64,000 bases of DNA, taken from NCBI GenBank assembly GCA_903927265.1, contig CAIYMF010000152.1, positions 1-64,000 of the forward strand. Direction: 5' to 3'. The position numbers were made by a program, and so were the translations under genes. The notes under the pieces were generated by a model. That model saw nothing but the letters and a program-made list of their open reading frames with translations. It was not told where the DNA came from and searched no databases. Below, one piece after another: positions 39,645 through 47,736 of the stretch; the first letter of the stretch is position 1, and each line of letters opens with the position of its first letter. Origin of the DNA: an uncultured bacterium. Its GTDB lineage: Bacteria > Actinomycetota > Actinomycetes > S36-B12 > CAIYMF01.

Positions 39645-40472
39645 TCACGCCACGGGATCGGTCGGTTTGACTCGCGCAAGTCGGTACTCGCGTGCGTATT
39701 CACCGTCGGTGATGAGTTGAGGTACGTCGTCATCGGCGAGGAATTGATCGATGTATTCCTCACCGAGCCCGCCGGCATTACGAATCTCAATCCATCGCAC
39801 CCAATGGAAGGCAAAGCCTTCTGGATAATCGTTGACGCTCATCGTCAGGTCCGCGTGATCGACCTTTTCGGCGAACTTGGCATACGAGCGGGTCGGGTAG
39901 TGCAAGAGGCAGGACTCGATGCCGGTCAACTCGAGCTGGGAGCCTCCGATTCCCTCGTGCCCGGGATTGTCGGCCCTCGCCGTCGACTCCAGATCGACCA
40001 TCACCTTGGTCATGTCCTGCTCGCACCAGCGCAAAGTCAGATCGGGAACGTCGACTGGTACCTCACTGGCGGCCAATGACCGCTCGCCGGTCATGTGAAA
40101 CCGCGGCACGACAACCACGTCAGCCGGCGCCGCACTGGCCTGATCAACGAGTTCGTCGACTCCGCCACTCGGCGTGAAGAGGAACTCATCGGGATCGATG
40201 TAGAGAACCCACCCTTGCCTCCATGTAGCACGGGCGTGCTCGAGCATCGCCTGATTGGTATCGGAGGTCAGCCCACTGAATTCGATCACGTCAACGAAAT
40301 CCCGCCATCGCGGATCGGTAAGGATTTGCAGCGAGCCATCCGCCGATCCGAAATCCATCGCAACAATGCCGGCGACCCCCATCGACCGGTGGTGTTCAAG
40401 CCAGCGAGGCAGCAGGTCGGCGTTGTCCCAGACCCCTGTGATCAGTCGCACTGCTCTGGAAGGGTCGGACAA
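39645..40472 (-). CDS. Family 2/92-like glycosyltransferase
   Basis: 275 residues if it starts at TTG 40472, which has AGGAG six bases upstream overlapping the rseP stop; TTG 40478 and GTG 40451 are alternatives. It begins VRLITGVWDNADLLPRWLEHHRSMGV, typical of the glycosyltransferase family 2 group often named DUF23/GT92-like, followed by an AMDFGSADGSL strand and the metal-binding DPDEFLF. YPTRSYAKFAEKV and FHWVRW are further family segments. The acceptor is unknown. It lies between rseP and ispG, which are usually adjacent, so it looks inserted. Confidence 0.78.
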   Translation of the reverse strand: MSDPSRAVRLITGVWDNADLLPRWLEHHRSMGVAGIVAMDFGSADGSLQILTDPRWRDFVDVIEFSGLTSDTNQAMLEHARATWRQGWVLYIDPDEFLFTPSGGVDELVDQASAAPADVVVVPRFHMTGERSLAASEVPVDVPDLTLRWCEQDMTKVMVDLESTARADNPGHEGIGGSQLELTGIESCLLHYPTRSYAKFAEKVDHADLTMSVNDYPEGFAFHWVRWIEIRNAGGLGEEYIDQFLADDDVPQLITDGEYAREYRLARVKPTDPVA

Positions 40473-40481
40473 CCCCAACTC

Positions 40482-41792
40482 CTAACCGCCGAAGGTGATG
40501 GGATTGAAGATATCGGCGTAGATAACCACGGCCGACACCGCGATCAGCGCTATCGAAACTCCATAGGCGAGCGGAAGGGCCTTGGTGAGGTCGACGGGAC
40601 CGGGATCGGGTCGCCCACGCATCTTGGCGATGCGACGGCGACCGCCCTCGTAGAGGGCACCCGCCACGTGGCCCCCATCGAGCGGCAGGATCGGAAGGAG
40701 GTTGAACAGGAAGAGGAAGAGGTTCAACCCGGCCACCAAGCTCAGGATGAGAGCTGCCTTGGTACGCCACGGCTCATCAATGCTGAGCGCTTCTCCGCCG
40801 AGTCGCGTCACACCCACCACACTGACCGGAGATTCGGGGTCACGCTCTCCGCCGGAAATCAACGTGCGCGTGAGTTCGTACATGCGCACCGGAAGAGAAA
40901 CGAGTGCACTGACCGACCGCGTGGTGATGTCCCACATCTGACCAGGAACAGCGGTGATCGACTGCGGCACGAACTGGGTGGTGGGCCCAACTCCCAAGAA
41001 GGGTTTTTGTTGAATTTCGCCCGTCGGCTTACCGCTGTCGCTGAGGACCGGCCGCGGAACCGTGATGAGCGTGGCATTGAGGGTCGTGGTGACGCCGTCA
41101 CGGTCGACCACGATGGTGGTCGGGCCGGCGCCAGTTGCCGCGATGGCCGCGCTGACGTCATCCCACGTTGAGATCGGAGCACCGCCGACTGACGTGATGG
41201 TGTCGCCTACCTTGAGCCCAGCCGCCGCGGCCGGCGATGCCGGTGAGCCGACACACAACCCGGCCGCGTCGGCACCACCTGTGAGGTTGCTAGCAGTCGG
41301 GGTGCACGGAACGACCGCGCTCGCCGTCGCGGTGAGCGTCGGCAGACCAACGCCCACAACAAGCAAGGTGAAGAAGATGGTGGCGAGAATGAGATTCATG
41401 AACGGTCCGCCGAGCATCACGGCCAGTTTGCGCGGCACAGTGAGGCGGTAGAACGTACGCGCGTCATCGTGGAGGCTGATTTCCTCAGCGTTGGCTTTGC
41501 GTGCTTCGTCAATGAGTGCACTCAGGCGACCGGTACTGCTGGCTCGCACGGTTCCGTCGGCTGCGGGCGGGTACATGCCGATCATGCGGATATAGCCACC
41601 GAGGGGCACCGCCTTGACGCCGTACTCAGTTTCAACGCCCTGGCGCGACCAGATCGTCGGACCGAAACCGACCATGTACTGGGTGACCTGGACGCCGAAG
41701 CGCTTGGCGGGCAGCAGGTGACCCACCTCGTGCAGGCCAATCGACAGGGCGATGAAGGCCAACAGAAGCAGAACTCCGAGTACAAAAAGCAT
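40482..41792 (-). CDS. Site-2 intramembrane metalloprotease (Rip1/RseP type)
   Basis: 436 residues. The zinc motif is GLHEVGHLLPAKRF in the first membrane helix; the third ligand is in LLPILPLDGGHV near residue 370. One PDZ domain lies at about 170-240 (GLKVGDTITSVGGAPISTWDDV). In M. tuberculosis, Rip1 lies between dxr and ispG and cleaves anti-sigma factors including RskA. The same position here and the RskA-like gene nearby suggest the same partnership, by inference. Confidence 0.93.
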   Translation of the reverse strand: MLFVLGVLLLLAFIALSIGLHEVGHLLPAKRFGVQVTQYMVGFGPTIWSRQGVETEYGVKAVPLGGYIRMIGMYPPAADGTVRASSTGRLSALIDEARKANAEEISLHDDARTFYRLTVPRKLAVMLGGPFMNLILATIFFTLLVVGVGLPTLTATASAVVPCTPTASNLTGGADAAGLCVGSPASPAAAAGLKVGDTITSVGGAPISTWDDVSAAIAATGAGPTTIVVDRDGVTTTLNATLITVPRPVLSDSGKPTGEIQQKPFLGVGPTTQFVPQSITAVPGQMWDITTRSVSALVSLPVRMYELTRTLISGGERDPESPVSVVGVTRLGGEALSIDEPWRTKAALILSLVAGLNLFLFLFNLLPILPLDGGHVAGALYEGGRRRIAKMRGRPDPGPVDLTKALPLAYGVSIALIAVSAVVIYADIFNPITFGG

Positions 41793-41795
41793 TCG

Positions 41796-43004
41796 TCACG
41801 TCCCAGCGATCTCGCGGGCCCGAGTACGGGCCCAATCATCAGCAGAAAGAACGTCGTCAATCGTCAGTTCGTTCCCCTGACTGACCGTACCGCTCTCGGT
41901 GTGCTCGGTGAGTACACGCGCCACGGAGTCGACGATGGCCAGGAATGGCAGTCGGCCGCCCAGAAACGCCTCGACACACACCTCATTCGCCGCATTGAGA
42001 ACGGCTGGGGCCGTTCCGCCGATTTCACCGGCCGTGCGCGCCAGACCAAGTGCTGGGAAGGCCTCATGGTCGACGGGCTCAAAGGTCCAGGCGGTGGCGG
42101 TAGTCCAATCGCACGCTGGAACCGCGTCGGCGACCCGGTCGGGCCACCCCAGTCCCAAAGCGATCGGAAGGCGCATGTCTGGCGGGCTGGCCTGAGCCAG
42201 CACAGAGCCATCGGTGAACTCGACCATCGAGTGCACCACTGACTGGGGATGCACCACCACGTCGATGTGGTCGAATGGAATTCCGAAGAGCAGATGCGCC
42301 TCGATGAGTTCCAGACCCTTGTTCATCAGAGTTGCGGAGTTGGTGGTCACCACAGGTCCCATCGCCCACGTCGGGTGAGCGAGTGCCTGTTCGGGAGTAA
42401 CTGTTGCCAGGTCGTCACGTGTTCGCCCGCGGAAGGGACCACCGCTCGCTGTGAGAATCAGCCGACGCACTTCGCGCTCTGATCCGCCGCGCAGACACTG
42501 CGCAAGTGCGCTGTGCTCAGAGTCGACCGGAATGATTTGGCCCGGAGCCGCAATGGCGGTCACCAAAGGCCCACCGACGATGAGTGACTCCTTGTTCGCG
42601 AGCGCCAAGAGTCGGCCCGATTCAAGTGCCGCCAAGGTCGGGGCCAATCCGATCGATCCGGTGATGCCATTGAGGACAACATCGCACTCCCACGCGGCGA
42701 CTTTCGTGGCAGCGTCGGGCCCGGCCAGAATTGCCGGCATCCGGAAGTTACCTGCTTCGTACCCCTGTTCGCGAGCGGCCGCGAAGAGCGCGAGTTGCAA
42801 CTCCTGAGACGCCGTAGCGCTGTGAACGGCGACGACCTCCGCCCGACACCGCACCGCTTGCTCAGCCAACAACCGCACACTCGCATCGGTGCTGCCGCCG
42901 GCCGCCACGCCCACCACAGTGAATAGTTCAGGATTGCGCGAGATCACGTCGAGGGCCTGAGTGCCAATGCTCCCAGTTGACCCAAGGATCACCACGCGAC
43001 GCAT
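41796..43004 (-). CDS. dxr: 1-deoxy-D-xylulose-5-phosphate reductoisomerase
   Basis: 402 residues. The NADPH-binding N-terminus is [18 protein letters not shown]. The metal and substrate segments are [29 protein letters not shown] and [11 protein letters not shown], then [21 protein letters not shown]. It makes methylerythritol phosphate, the first committed compound of the pathway that also needs ispG. It is divergent from the aminotransferase gene with a 41-base gap. Confidence 0.95.
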   Translation of the reverse strand: MRRVVILGSTGSIGTQALDVISRNPELFTVVGVAAGGSTDASVRLLAEQAVRCRAEVVAVHSATASQELQLALFAAAREQGYEAGNFRMPAILAGPDAATKVAAWECDVVLNGITGSIGLAPTLAALESGRLLALANKESLIVGGPLVTAIAAPGQIIPVDSEHSALAQCLRGGSEREVRRLILTASGGPFRGRTRDDLATVTPEQALAHPTWAMGPVVTTNSATLMNKGLELIEAHLLFGIPFDHIDVVVHPQSVVHSMVEFTDGSVLAQASPPDMRLPIALGLGWPDRVADAVPACDWTTATAWTFEPVDHEAFPALGLARTAGEIGGTAPAVLNAANEVCVEAFLGGRLPFLAIVDSVARVLTEHTESGTVSQGNELTIDDVLSADDWARTRAREIAGT

Positions 43005-43032
43005 CCCCCCAACCTACTTGCTGCATGGGTTC

Positions 43033-43038
43033 TATGCT
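43033..43038 (+). promoter_or_regulatory. Putative -10 element for a leaderless aminotransferase transcript
   Basis: TATGCT lies 7 bases before the ATG at 43046 and no ribosome binding site is visible, so transcription may begin at the start codon. The gap to the divergent dxr start is only 41 bases. Confidence 0.4.
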
Positions 43039-43045
43039 GATCGCC

Positions 43046-44392
43046 ATGACCGATCACGCGATCACCACCGTCCCCCAAGAGCGCCGACTCGTCACCGAGA
43101 TTCCCGGCCCGCTCAGCCTTGAACTTCAAGCCCGCCGTATCGCGGCCGTCAGCGCCGGCGTTGGTGGAACCATTCCCGCCTTCATCACCGCGGCAGGCGG
43201 CGGCATCCTGGTCGATGTCGATGGAAACCACCTCATCGATCTGGGGGCCGGAATCGCGGTCGTCAACGTTGGAAACTCCGCGCCTCGCGTTGTTGATGCC
43301 GTTACCGAGCAGGTGGCAGCGTTCACACACACGTGCTTCATGGTGACTCCCTACGAGGGTTACGTCGCTGTCTGCGAGGAACTCAACCGACTCACCCCGG
43401 GCGACTTCGCCAAGAAGTCAGCGCTGTTCAATTCAGGCGCCGAGGCCGTCGAGAACGCGATCAAGATCGCCCGGGCCCACACCGGCCGTCAGATGGTGGT
43501 CGTCTTCGAACACGGCTATCACGGCCGTACCAACCTCACGATGGCAATGACCGCCAAGAACATGCCGTACAAAAACTCTTTCGGTCCGTTTGCCCCCGAG
43601 GTCTACCGCATGCCGATGTCGTACCCATTCCACGACGGCGGGCGCAAAGGCCCGGAAGTGGCACTTGATGTGATCTCACGCATCGACAAGGAACTCGGCT
43701 CGCAGAATGTGGCCGCGATCGTCATCGAACCGATCCAGGGCGAAGGCGGCTTCATCGTTCCCGCGCCCGGCTTCCTGGGTGCCCTTCGCGAATTCGCCAC
43801 CGACAACGGCATCGTGTTCATCGCCGACGAAATCCAGACCGGCTTCTGTCGCACGGGCGACTGGTTCGCCTGCGATGACGAGGGAATCGTCCCCGACATG
43901 ATGACCACTGCCAAGGGAATTGCCGGCGGCCTTCCGCTCGCAGCCGTGACGGGCCGCGCTGACATGATGGACAGCGTGCACGTGGGCGGCCTCGGCGGCA
44001 CCTACGGCGGAAACCCGCTTGCCTGCGCCGCAGCACTCGGCGCCATTGCCACCATGACCGAACTTGATCTCAACGCGGCGGCTCGGCGGATTGAATCGAT
44101 CATGCGCACGCGACTCGAGGTGATTGCCGCCGAAACTGGCGTCATTGGAGATATCCGCGGACGAGGAGCCATGATCGCCGTTGAGATTGTGAAACCCAAC
44201 TCCTCAACGGCCGACCCCGATCTCACCAGTCGAGTGGCCAAGGCATGCCACGCTCAGGGCGTCGTGGTGCTCACGGCCGGCACCTACGGCAACGTGCTGC
44301 GTTTCCTGCCGCCCCTTGTGATTGGCGACGACCTCCTCAACGAAGGCCTCGACGTGCTCGAGGCCGCTTTCCGAACGGAGACGGCGCTGTAG
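43046..44392 (+). CDS. gabT: 4-aminobutyrate aminotransferase-like class III PLP aminotransferase
   Basis: 448 residues from ATG 43046. Class III features: LIDLGAGIAVVNVGNSAPRV, ALFNSGAEAVENAIKIAR for PLP phosphate binding, EHGYHGRTNLTMAMTAK, VFIADEIQTGFCRTG with the aspartate that contacts the PLP ring nitrogen, and the Schiff-base lysine in TTAKGIAGGLPLAAVTG. These match GabT, which moves the amino group of GABA to 2-oxoglutarate. Neighbouring polyamine genes fit GABA as the substrate; related enzymes act on beta-alanine, so this gene could also serve the pyrimidine operon downstream. Confidence 0.85.
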   Translation: MTDHAITTVPQERRLVTEIPGPLSLELQARRIAAVSAGVGGTIPAFITAAGGGILVDVDGNHLIDLGAGIAVVNVGNSAPRVVDAVTEQVAAFTHTCFMVTPYEGYVAVCEELNRLTPGDFAKKSALFNSGAEAVENAIKIARAHTGRQMVVVFEHGYHGRTNLTMAMTAKNMPYKNSFGPFAPEVYRMPMSYPFHDGGRKGPEVALDVISRIDKELGSQNVAAIVIEPIQGEGGFIVPAPGFLGALREFATDNGIVFIADEIQTGFCRTGDWFACDDEGIVPDMMTTAKGIAGGLPLAAVTGRADMMDSVHVGGLGGTYGGNPLACAAALGAIATMTELDLNAAARRIESIMRTRLEVIAAETGVIGDIRGRGAMIAVEIVKPNSSTADPDLTSRVAKACHAQGVVVLTAGTYGNVLRFLPPLVIGDDLLNEGLDVLEAAFRTETAL

Positions 44393-44486
44393 CGACCCAC
44401 CGTGGTCCGCTGCGCTCGGTAGTTGAGGTACCCTCAGCAGCACTCCGCCCGCATCGCCGCAAGTGGAGAATCCAAGGAGTTTCCTC

Positions 44487-46370
44487 ATGCGCGGTTCCCG
44501 AAAAGTTCTGATCGCAACCCTCGCGGTTGGACTCAGCGCCACTGTCCTCAGCCCGCAATTCGCATCGGCGAGAACCCCGGGTGAACAACCCCAGCCGGTG
44601 ACATCCAGTCGCGTCACACCACAGGCGATCACTCCCGCCGGGCTCAGCCGCGAACTGCGCGTCGGAGCCAACGGACCAGCCGTCACTCGCATTCAGCAAG
44701 CACTGCTTTCACGCGGCTACGAAATCAAGGGCATGACGATTCGTGGCGGCCCGGCGCGGTTCGGTCACCTCAACGCGGCGACGATGGCAGCGATTGTGAA
44801 GTATAAGAAAGACACAGGACTCGGCAGTGCACCCGTAGTCACCGACAAGGTCTACCAATCCATTCTCAAGGCGACGGATCCGCGCCCGAATTTCATCGTC
44901 ATCCAGACCGACGACATGATCGTTGATGACCTGATGGCGACTCCCGAGATCAAGAGGTTGATCGGCGATGCAGGTGCCACCTTCACACAGGCACTCACGC
45001 CCTTCGCCCTGTGCTGTCCTTCGCGAGCGGCCATGATGACCGGTTGCTACCCCCACAACAACGGCGTGCAGTCGAACTTCCCTCCATCGGGTGGTTACGT
45101 ACCGTGGGAGAAGAACAACGGCACCAGCTTCGGGGCCTACTGGATGCAGAGCGCGGGCTACCACACCGTGCACGTTGGCAAGTACATCAATGGTTATGGC
45201 ATGTACAACCGACCCACCGTGCGCGTTCCTTCGGGTTGGAGTGAATGGCACGGATCAGCCGACCCGTCGACCTATCAGATGTACGGCTACCGCCTCAACG
45301 AGCCAAGTCGTCTCAATCCATTCGGCAGCACCGTGTACGGCGATTTCTACACCGAGGATGCGCAGAAGTACGGCACAGACGTTTACACGGCCAAGGCACT
45401 GCGCGTCATTGATCAACAGGCGCGCCAGCGCGCGCCGTTCCTCATCCAACTCGCCTACCTCGCTCCGCACGTCGAAACCCTGCCTCTCACCGACGGCACA
45501 TGGAAGGACAGCTGGGCCGACGTTGACAAGCCCGCAGCCGGTTCGGGCATTGACATTCAATCGATTCCCCCGCGGGCGGCGCTGCGCCACCAAGCGATGG
45601 ATCTCGACGGCATTGCCCTTCCGCAAGACCCCAGCTTCAATGAGGCCGACCGCTCTGACAAGCAGTCGTTCGTGCGTAACCTGCCGGCCCTGACCTCGGA
45701 CGATATCGAGGAGTTGCGTCTGGACAACATTGCCCGGAAGCGCTCACTCTTCGCCGTCACAGAGGGTGTGGGCGCCATCGTCGCGCGACTCAAGGCTACC
45801 GGCCAACTCGACAACACCTACATCGTCTTCACGGGCGACAACGGTTACATCTTGGGCCAGCACGCCATCACCTACGGCAAATACTTCCCGTACGAACCAG
45901 CGCTCCGTATTCCGATGATGATGCGTGGACCGGGCATCCCAGCCCACACCGTCATCGATGGCATCACGTCGGAAATGGACATCACTCCCACCATTCTCGA
46001 ACTCGCAAAGGTGAAGGCCACTCGTCCGATCGATGGAATCTCACTGCTGGGTGTCATGACGAAGAAGAAGGCCCTTCCGTCGCGAACCATCTTGCTGTCG
46101 AGCGGACCTCAACAGTCGGCCAACGGAACTCCGCTCCCCCTCTTCGATGGAGTGCGAACCGCTGGCTACGCGTGGTGGGTCTACGAGGACGGTTTCGAGG
46201 AGATGTACGACCTCAGCGCCGACCCCTACGAATTGCAATCAGTCGTTCAGAATCCCGCGTACCTCAAAACCAGGCTCGCGTTGATCGCCGAATGGCATCG
46301 AATGAAGGACTGCAAGGGTGCCGTCTGTCAGCGGCCCACGCCCGACATTCCTGACCCGGTCTCGTCGTAA
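44487..46370 (+). CDS. Secreted sulfatase with an N-terminal peptidoglycan-binding-like domain
   Basis: 627 residues from ATG 44487, AAGGAG eight bases upstream. Signal peptide residues 1-28 (cleavage after FASA). Residues 55-128 form a wall-binding-like domain (LRVGANGPAVTRIQQALLSRG, then RFGHLNAATMAAI, VYQSIL). The sulfatase domain follows: IQTDDMIVDD metal ligands, the formylglycine site C176 in CCPSR, VHVGKYINGYG, and FTGDNGYILGQH. A modified-cysteine sulfatase needs a formylglycine-generating enzyme, not seen in this window. The end is a Cys-bearing tail (DCKGAVCQRP). The substrate is unknown, and a phosphonate or phosphate ester hydrolase is also possible. Confidence 0.86.
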   Translation: MRGSRKVLIATLAVGLSATVLSPQFASARTPGEQPQPVTSSRVTPQAITPAGLSRELRVGANGPAVTRIQQALLSRGYEIKGMTIRGGPARFGHLNAATMAAIVKYKKDTGLGSAPVVTDKVYQSILKATDPRPNFIVIQTDDMIVDDLMATPEIKRLIGDAGATFTQALTPFALCCPSRAAMMTGCYPHNNGVQSNFPPSGGYVPWEKNNGTSFGAYWMQSAGYHTVHVGKYINGYGMYNRPTVRVPSGWSEWHGSADPSTYQMYGYRLNEPSRLNPFGSTVYGDFYTEDAQKYGTDVYTAKALRVIDQQARQRAPFLIQLAYLAPHVETLPLTDGTWKDSWADVDKPAAGSGIDIQSIPPRAALRHQAMDLDGIALPQDPSFNEADRSDKQSFVRNLPALTSDDIEELRLDNIARKRSLFAVTEGVGAIVARLKATGQLDNTYIVFTGDNGYILGQHAITYGKYFPYEPALRIPMMMRGPGIPAHTVIDGITSEMDITPTILELAKVKATRPIDGISLLGVMTKKKALPSRTILLSSGPQQSANGTPLPLFDGVRTAGYAWWVYEDGFEEMYDLSADPYELQSVVQNPAYLKTRLALIAEWHRMKDCKGAVCQRPTPDIPDPVSS

Positions 46371-46381
46371 CTGCTGTGAAC

Positions 46382-46412
46382 GCCCGCCTCGTCAGTCACG
46401 TGCGAGGCGGGC
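46382..46412. terminator. Bidirectional terminator after the sulfatase
   Basis: GCCCGCCTCG (46382-46391) pairs with CGAGGCGGGC (46403-46412) around an 11-base loop and is followed by TTT. It lies 12 bases after the sulfatase stop and just before the convergent stop of the dehydrogenase-like gene at 46415. Confidence 0.8.
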
Positions 46413-46414
46413 TT

Positions 46415-47647
46415 TCACAACGGCTGGTGTGTTGCCGGGTCGCGTTCCTGAACGACCCACTGCTGGCCATAACCATCGCGCAGTAGGTCGAGGAACGGCA
46501 CGGCATCGAAGGCCTCGGGACCGAGAACTCCAGAGCCCGACCATGCACCGGTGGCAAGCAACTCAAGGGCCACCACCGGGTTCATCGCGGTCTGCCACAC
46601 GACTGCCTGCGCTCCGTACTCGCGCATCGTCCACTCGTTGTCAGCAACGTGGTAGAGGTACACCTCACGCGGAGATCCATCCTTACCAGTTCCAGTCACC
46701 CACAGACCTGCGCAAGTCTTTCCGCTCATCTTGTCGCCGAGAGTGAGTGGGTCTGGAAGGCACGCCGCGACCACGTCACGCGGACTGACGTCGACTCCCT
46801 TGACCTTGACGGACTCAACACGGTCAAGGCCCAACTTGTTGAGCGTCTTGAGTACCTCGATGAATTCGTCACCGAGACCGAACTTGAACGTGACGCGCTT
46901 GGCATCAATCCAGCGCGGCATCAGCAGCACTTCTTCGTGCTCGACATTGACGCACTCAACGGGGCCAATGCCTTCGGGGAAGTCGAACACCTCGGGCTCA
47001 CTAAATGGGGGCGTCGTGAACCAGCCGCGATCCTTCTCCCAAATCACCGGCGGGTTCAGGCACTCCTCAATGGTGGTCCAGATCGAGAACGACGGCGCGA
47101 ATTCGTAGCCTTCGACGACGAGGTTTGAAGCGTCACGCACACCAAGTTCATCGATTGAGCTAAACAGGTGGTCTGCCGCGTAGCGGCCGAACACGTCGGC
47201 AAGTCCGGGTTCAACGCCCATGCCGACGAGCGCCAGTCGACCAGCAACTTCCCACTCGACGGCGTCGTCGAACTGCGCATCACCGAGTTTGATTCCGACG
47301 TCTTCATAGGGCCGCTCGGCATGCTTGCTCGACAAACTCATCGCCGTATCGAGGTAGTCGGCTCCGGCCAACAGGGCGCCCCGGAAGATCGGCAGCACAA
47401 ATCTCGGATCGACCGCATTGACCACATGTGTGATTCCAAACGCTCTGGCCAGTTCAACGATTGATTCAGACTCCGAGGCATCAATTTCAGCCGCGATAAA
47501 CCGTGAATCGTTGAGCCGCTCGACCAGCGTCTGAGCACGTGCGCGGTCGTAATCGGCAATCACCACCTGCTCGAAGAAGTCGCGCCGCGCCGCAATGAGG
47601 GCCATCGACGAGCCAACTCCGCCTGCACCCACGATGAGGATTCGCAT
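46415..47647 (-). CDS. Saccharopine dehydrogenase-like NAD(P)-dependent enzyme
   Basis: 410 residues from ATG 47647 with GGGAGA about five bases upstream. The N-terminal Rossmann motif is ILIVGAGGVGSSMALIAAR; VVNAVDPRFVLPIFRGALLAGADYLDTAM and LALVGMGVEPGLADVFGRYAADHLF are typical of the saccharopine dehydrogenase/carboxynorspermidine synthase family. These enzymes form or cleave secondary amines. Its place in a polyamine block raises the possibility of a carboxy-polyamine substrate, but sequence alone does not show it. It is divergent from the APC permease gene. Confidence 0.82.
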   Translation of the reverse strand: MRILIVGAGGVGSSMALIAARRDFFEQVVIADYDRARAQTLVERLNDSRFIAAEIDASESESIVELARAFGITHVVNAVDPRFVLPIFRGALLAGADYLDTAMSLSSKHAERPYEDVGIKLGDAQFDDAVEWEVAGRLALVGMGVEPGLADVFGRYAADHLFSSIDELGVRDASNLVVEGYEFAPSFSIWTTIEECLNPPVIWEKDRGWFTTPPFSEPEVFDFPEGIGPVECVNVEHEEVLLMPRWIDAKRVTFKFGLGDEFIEVLKTLNKLGLDRVESVKVKGVDVSPRDVVAACLPDPLTLGDKMSGKTCAGLWVTGTGKDGSPREVYLYHVADNEWTMREYGAQAVVWQTAMNPVVALELLATGAWSGSGVLGPEAFDAVPFLDLLRDGYGQQWVVQERDPATHQPL

Positions 47648-47736
47648 ACCGTCTCCCTGAGTTCGGTTCTGGGGATAGTGTCCCACTATCGGGGCCCTCT
47701 ACCCGGGGGCGGGTGACACAGCGAGGGGAAGTCGAC

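Noticed and set aside
38583-40079. 498-residue plus-strand frame
   Set aside because: Antisense to ispG and the glycosyltransferase, both of which have clear family motifs. Composition is typical of a shadow frame in high-GC DNA.
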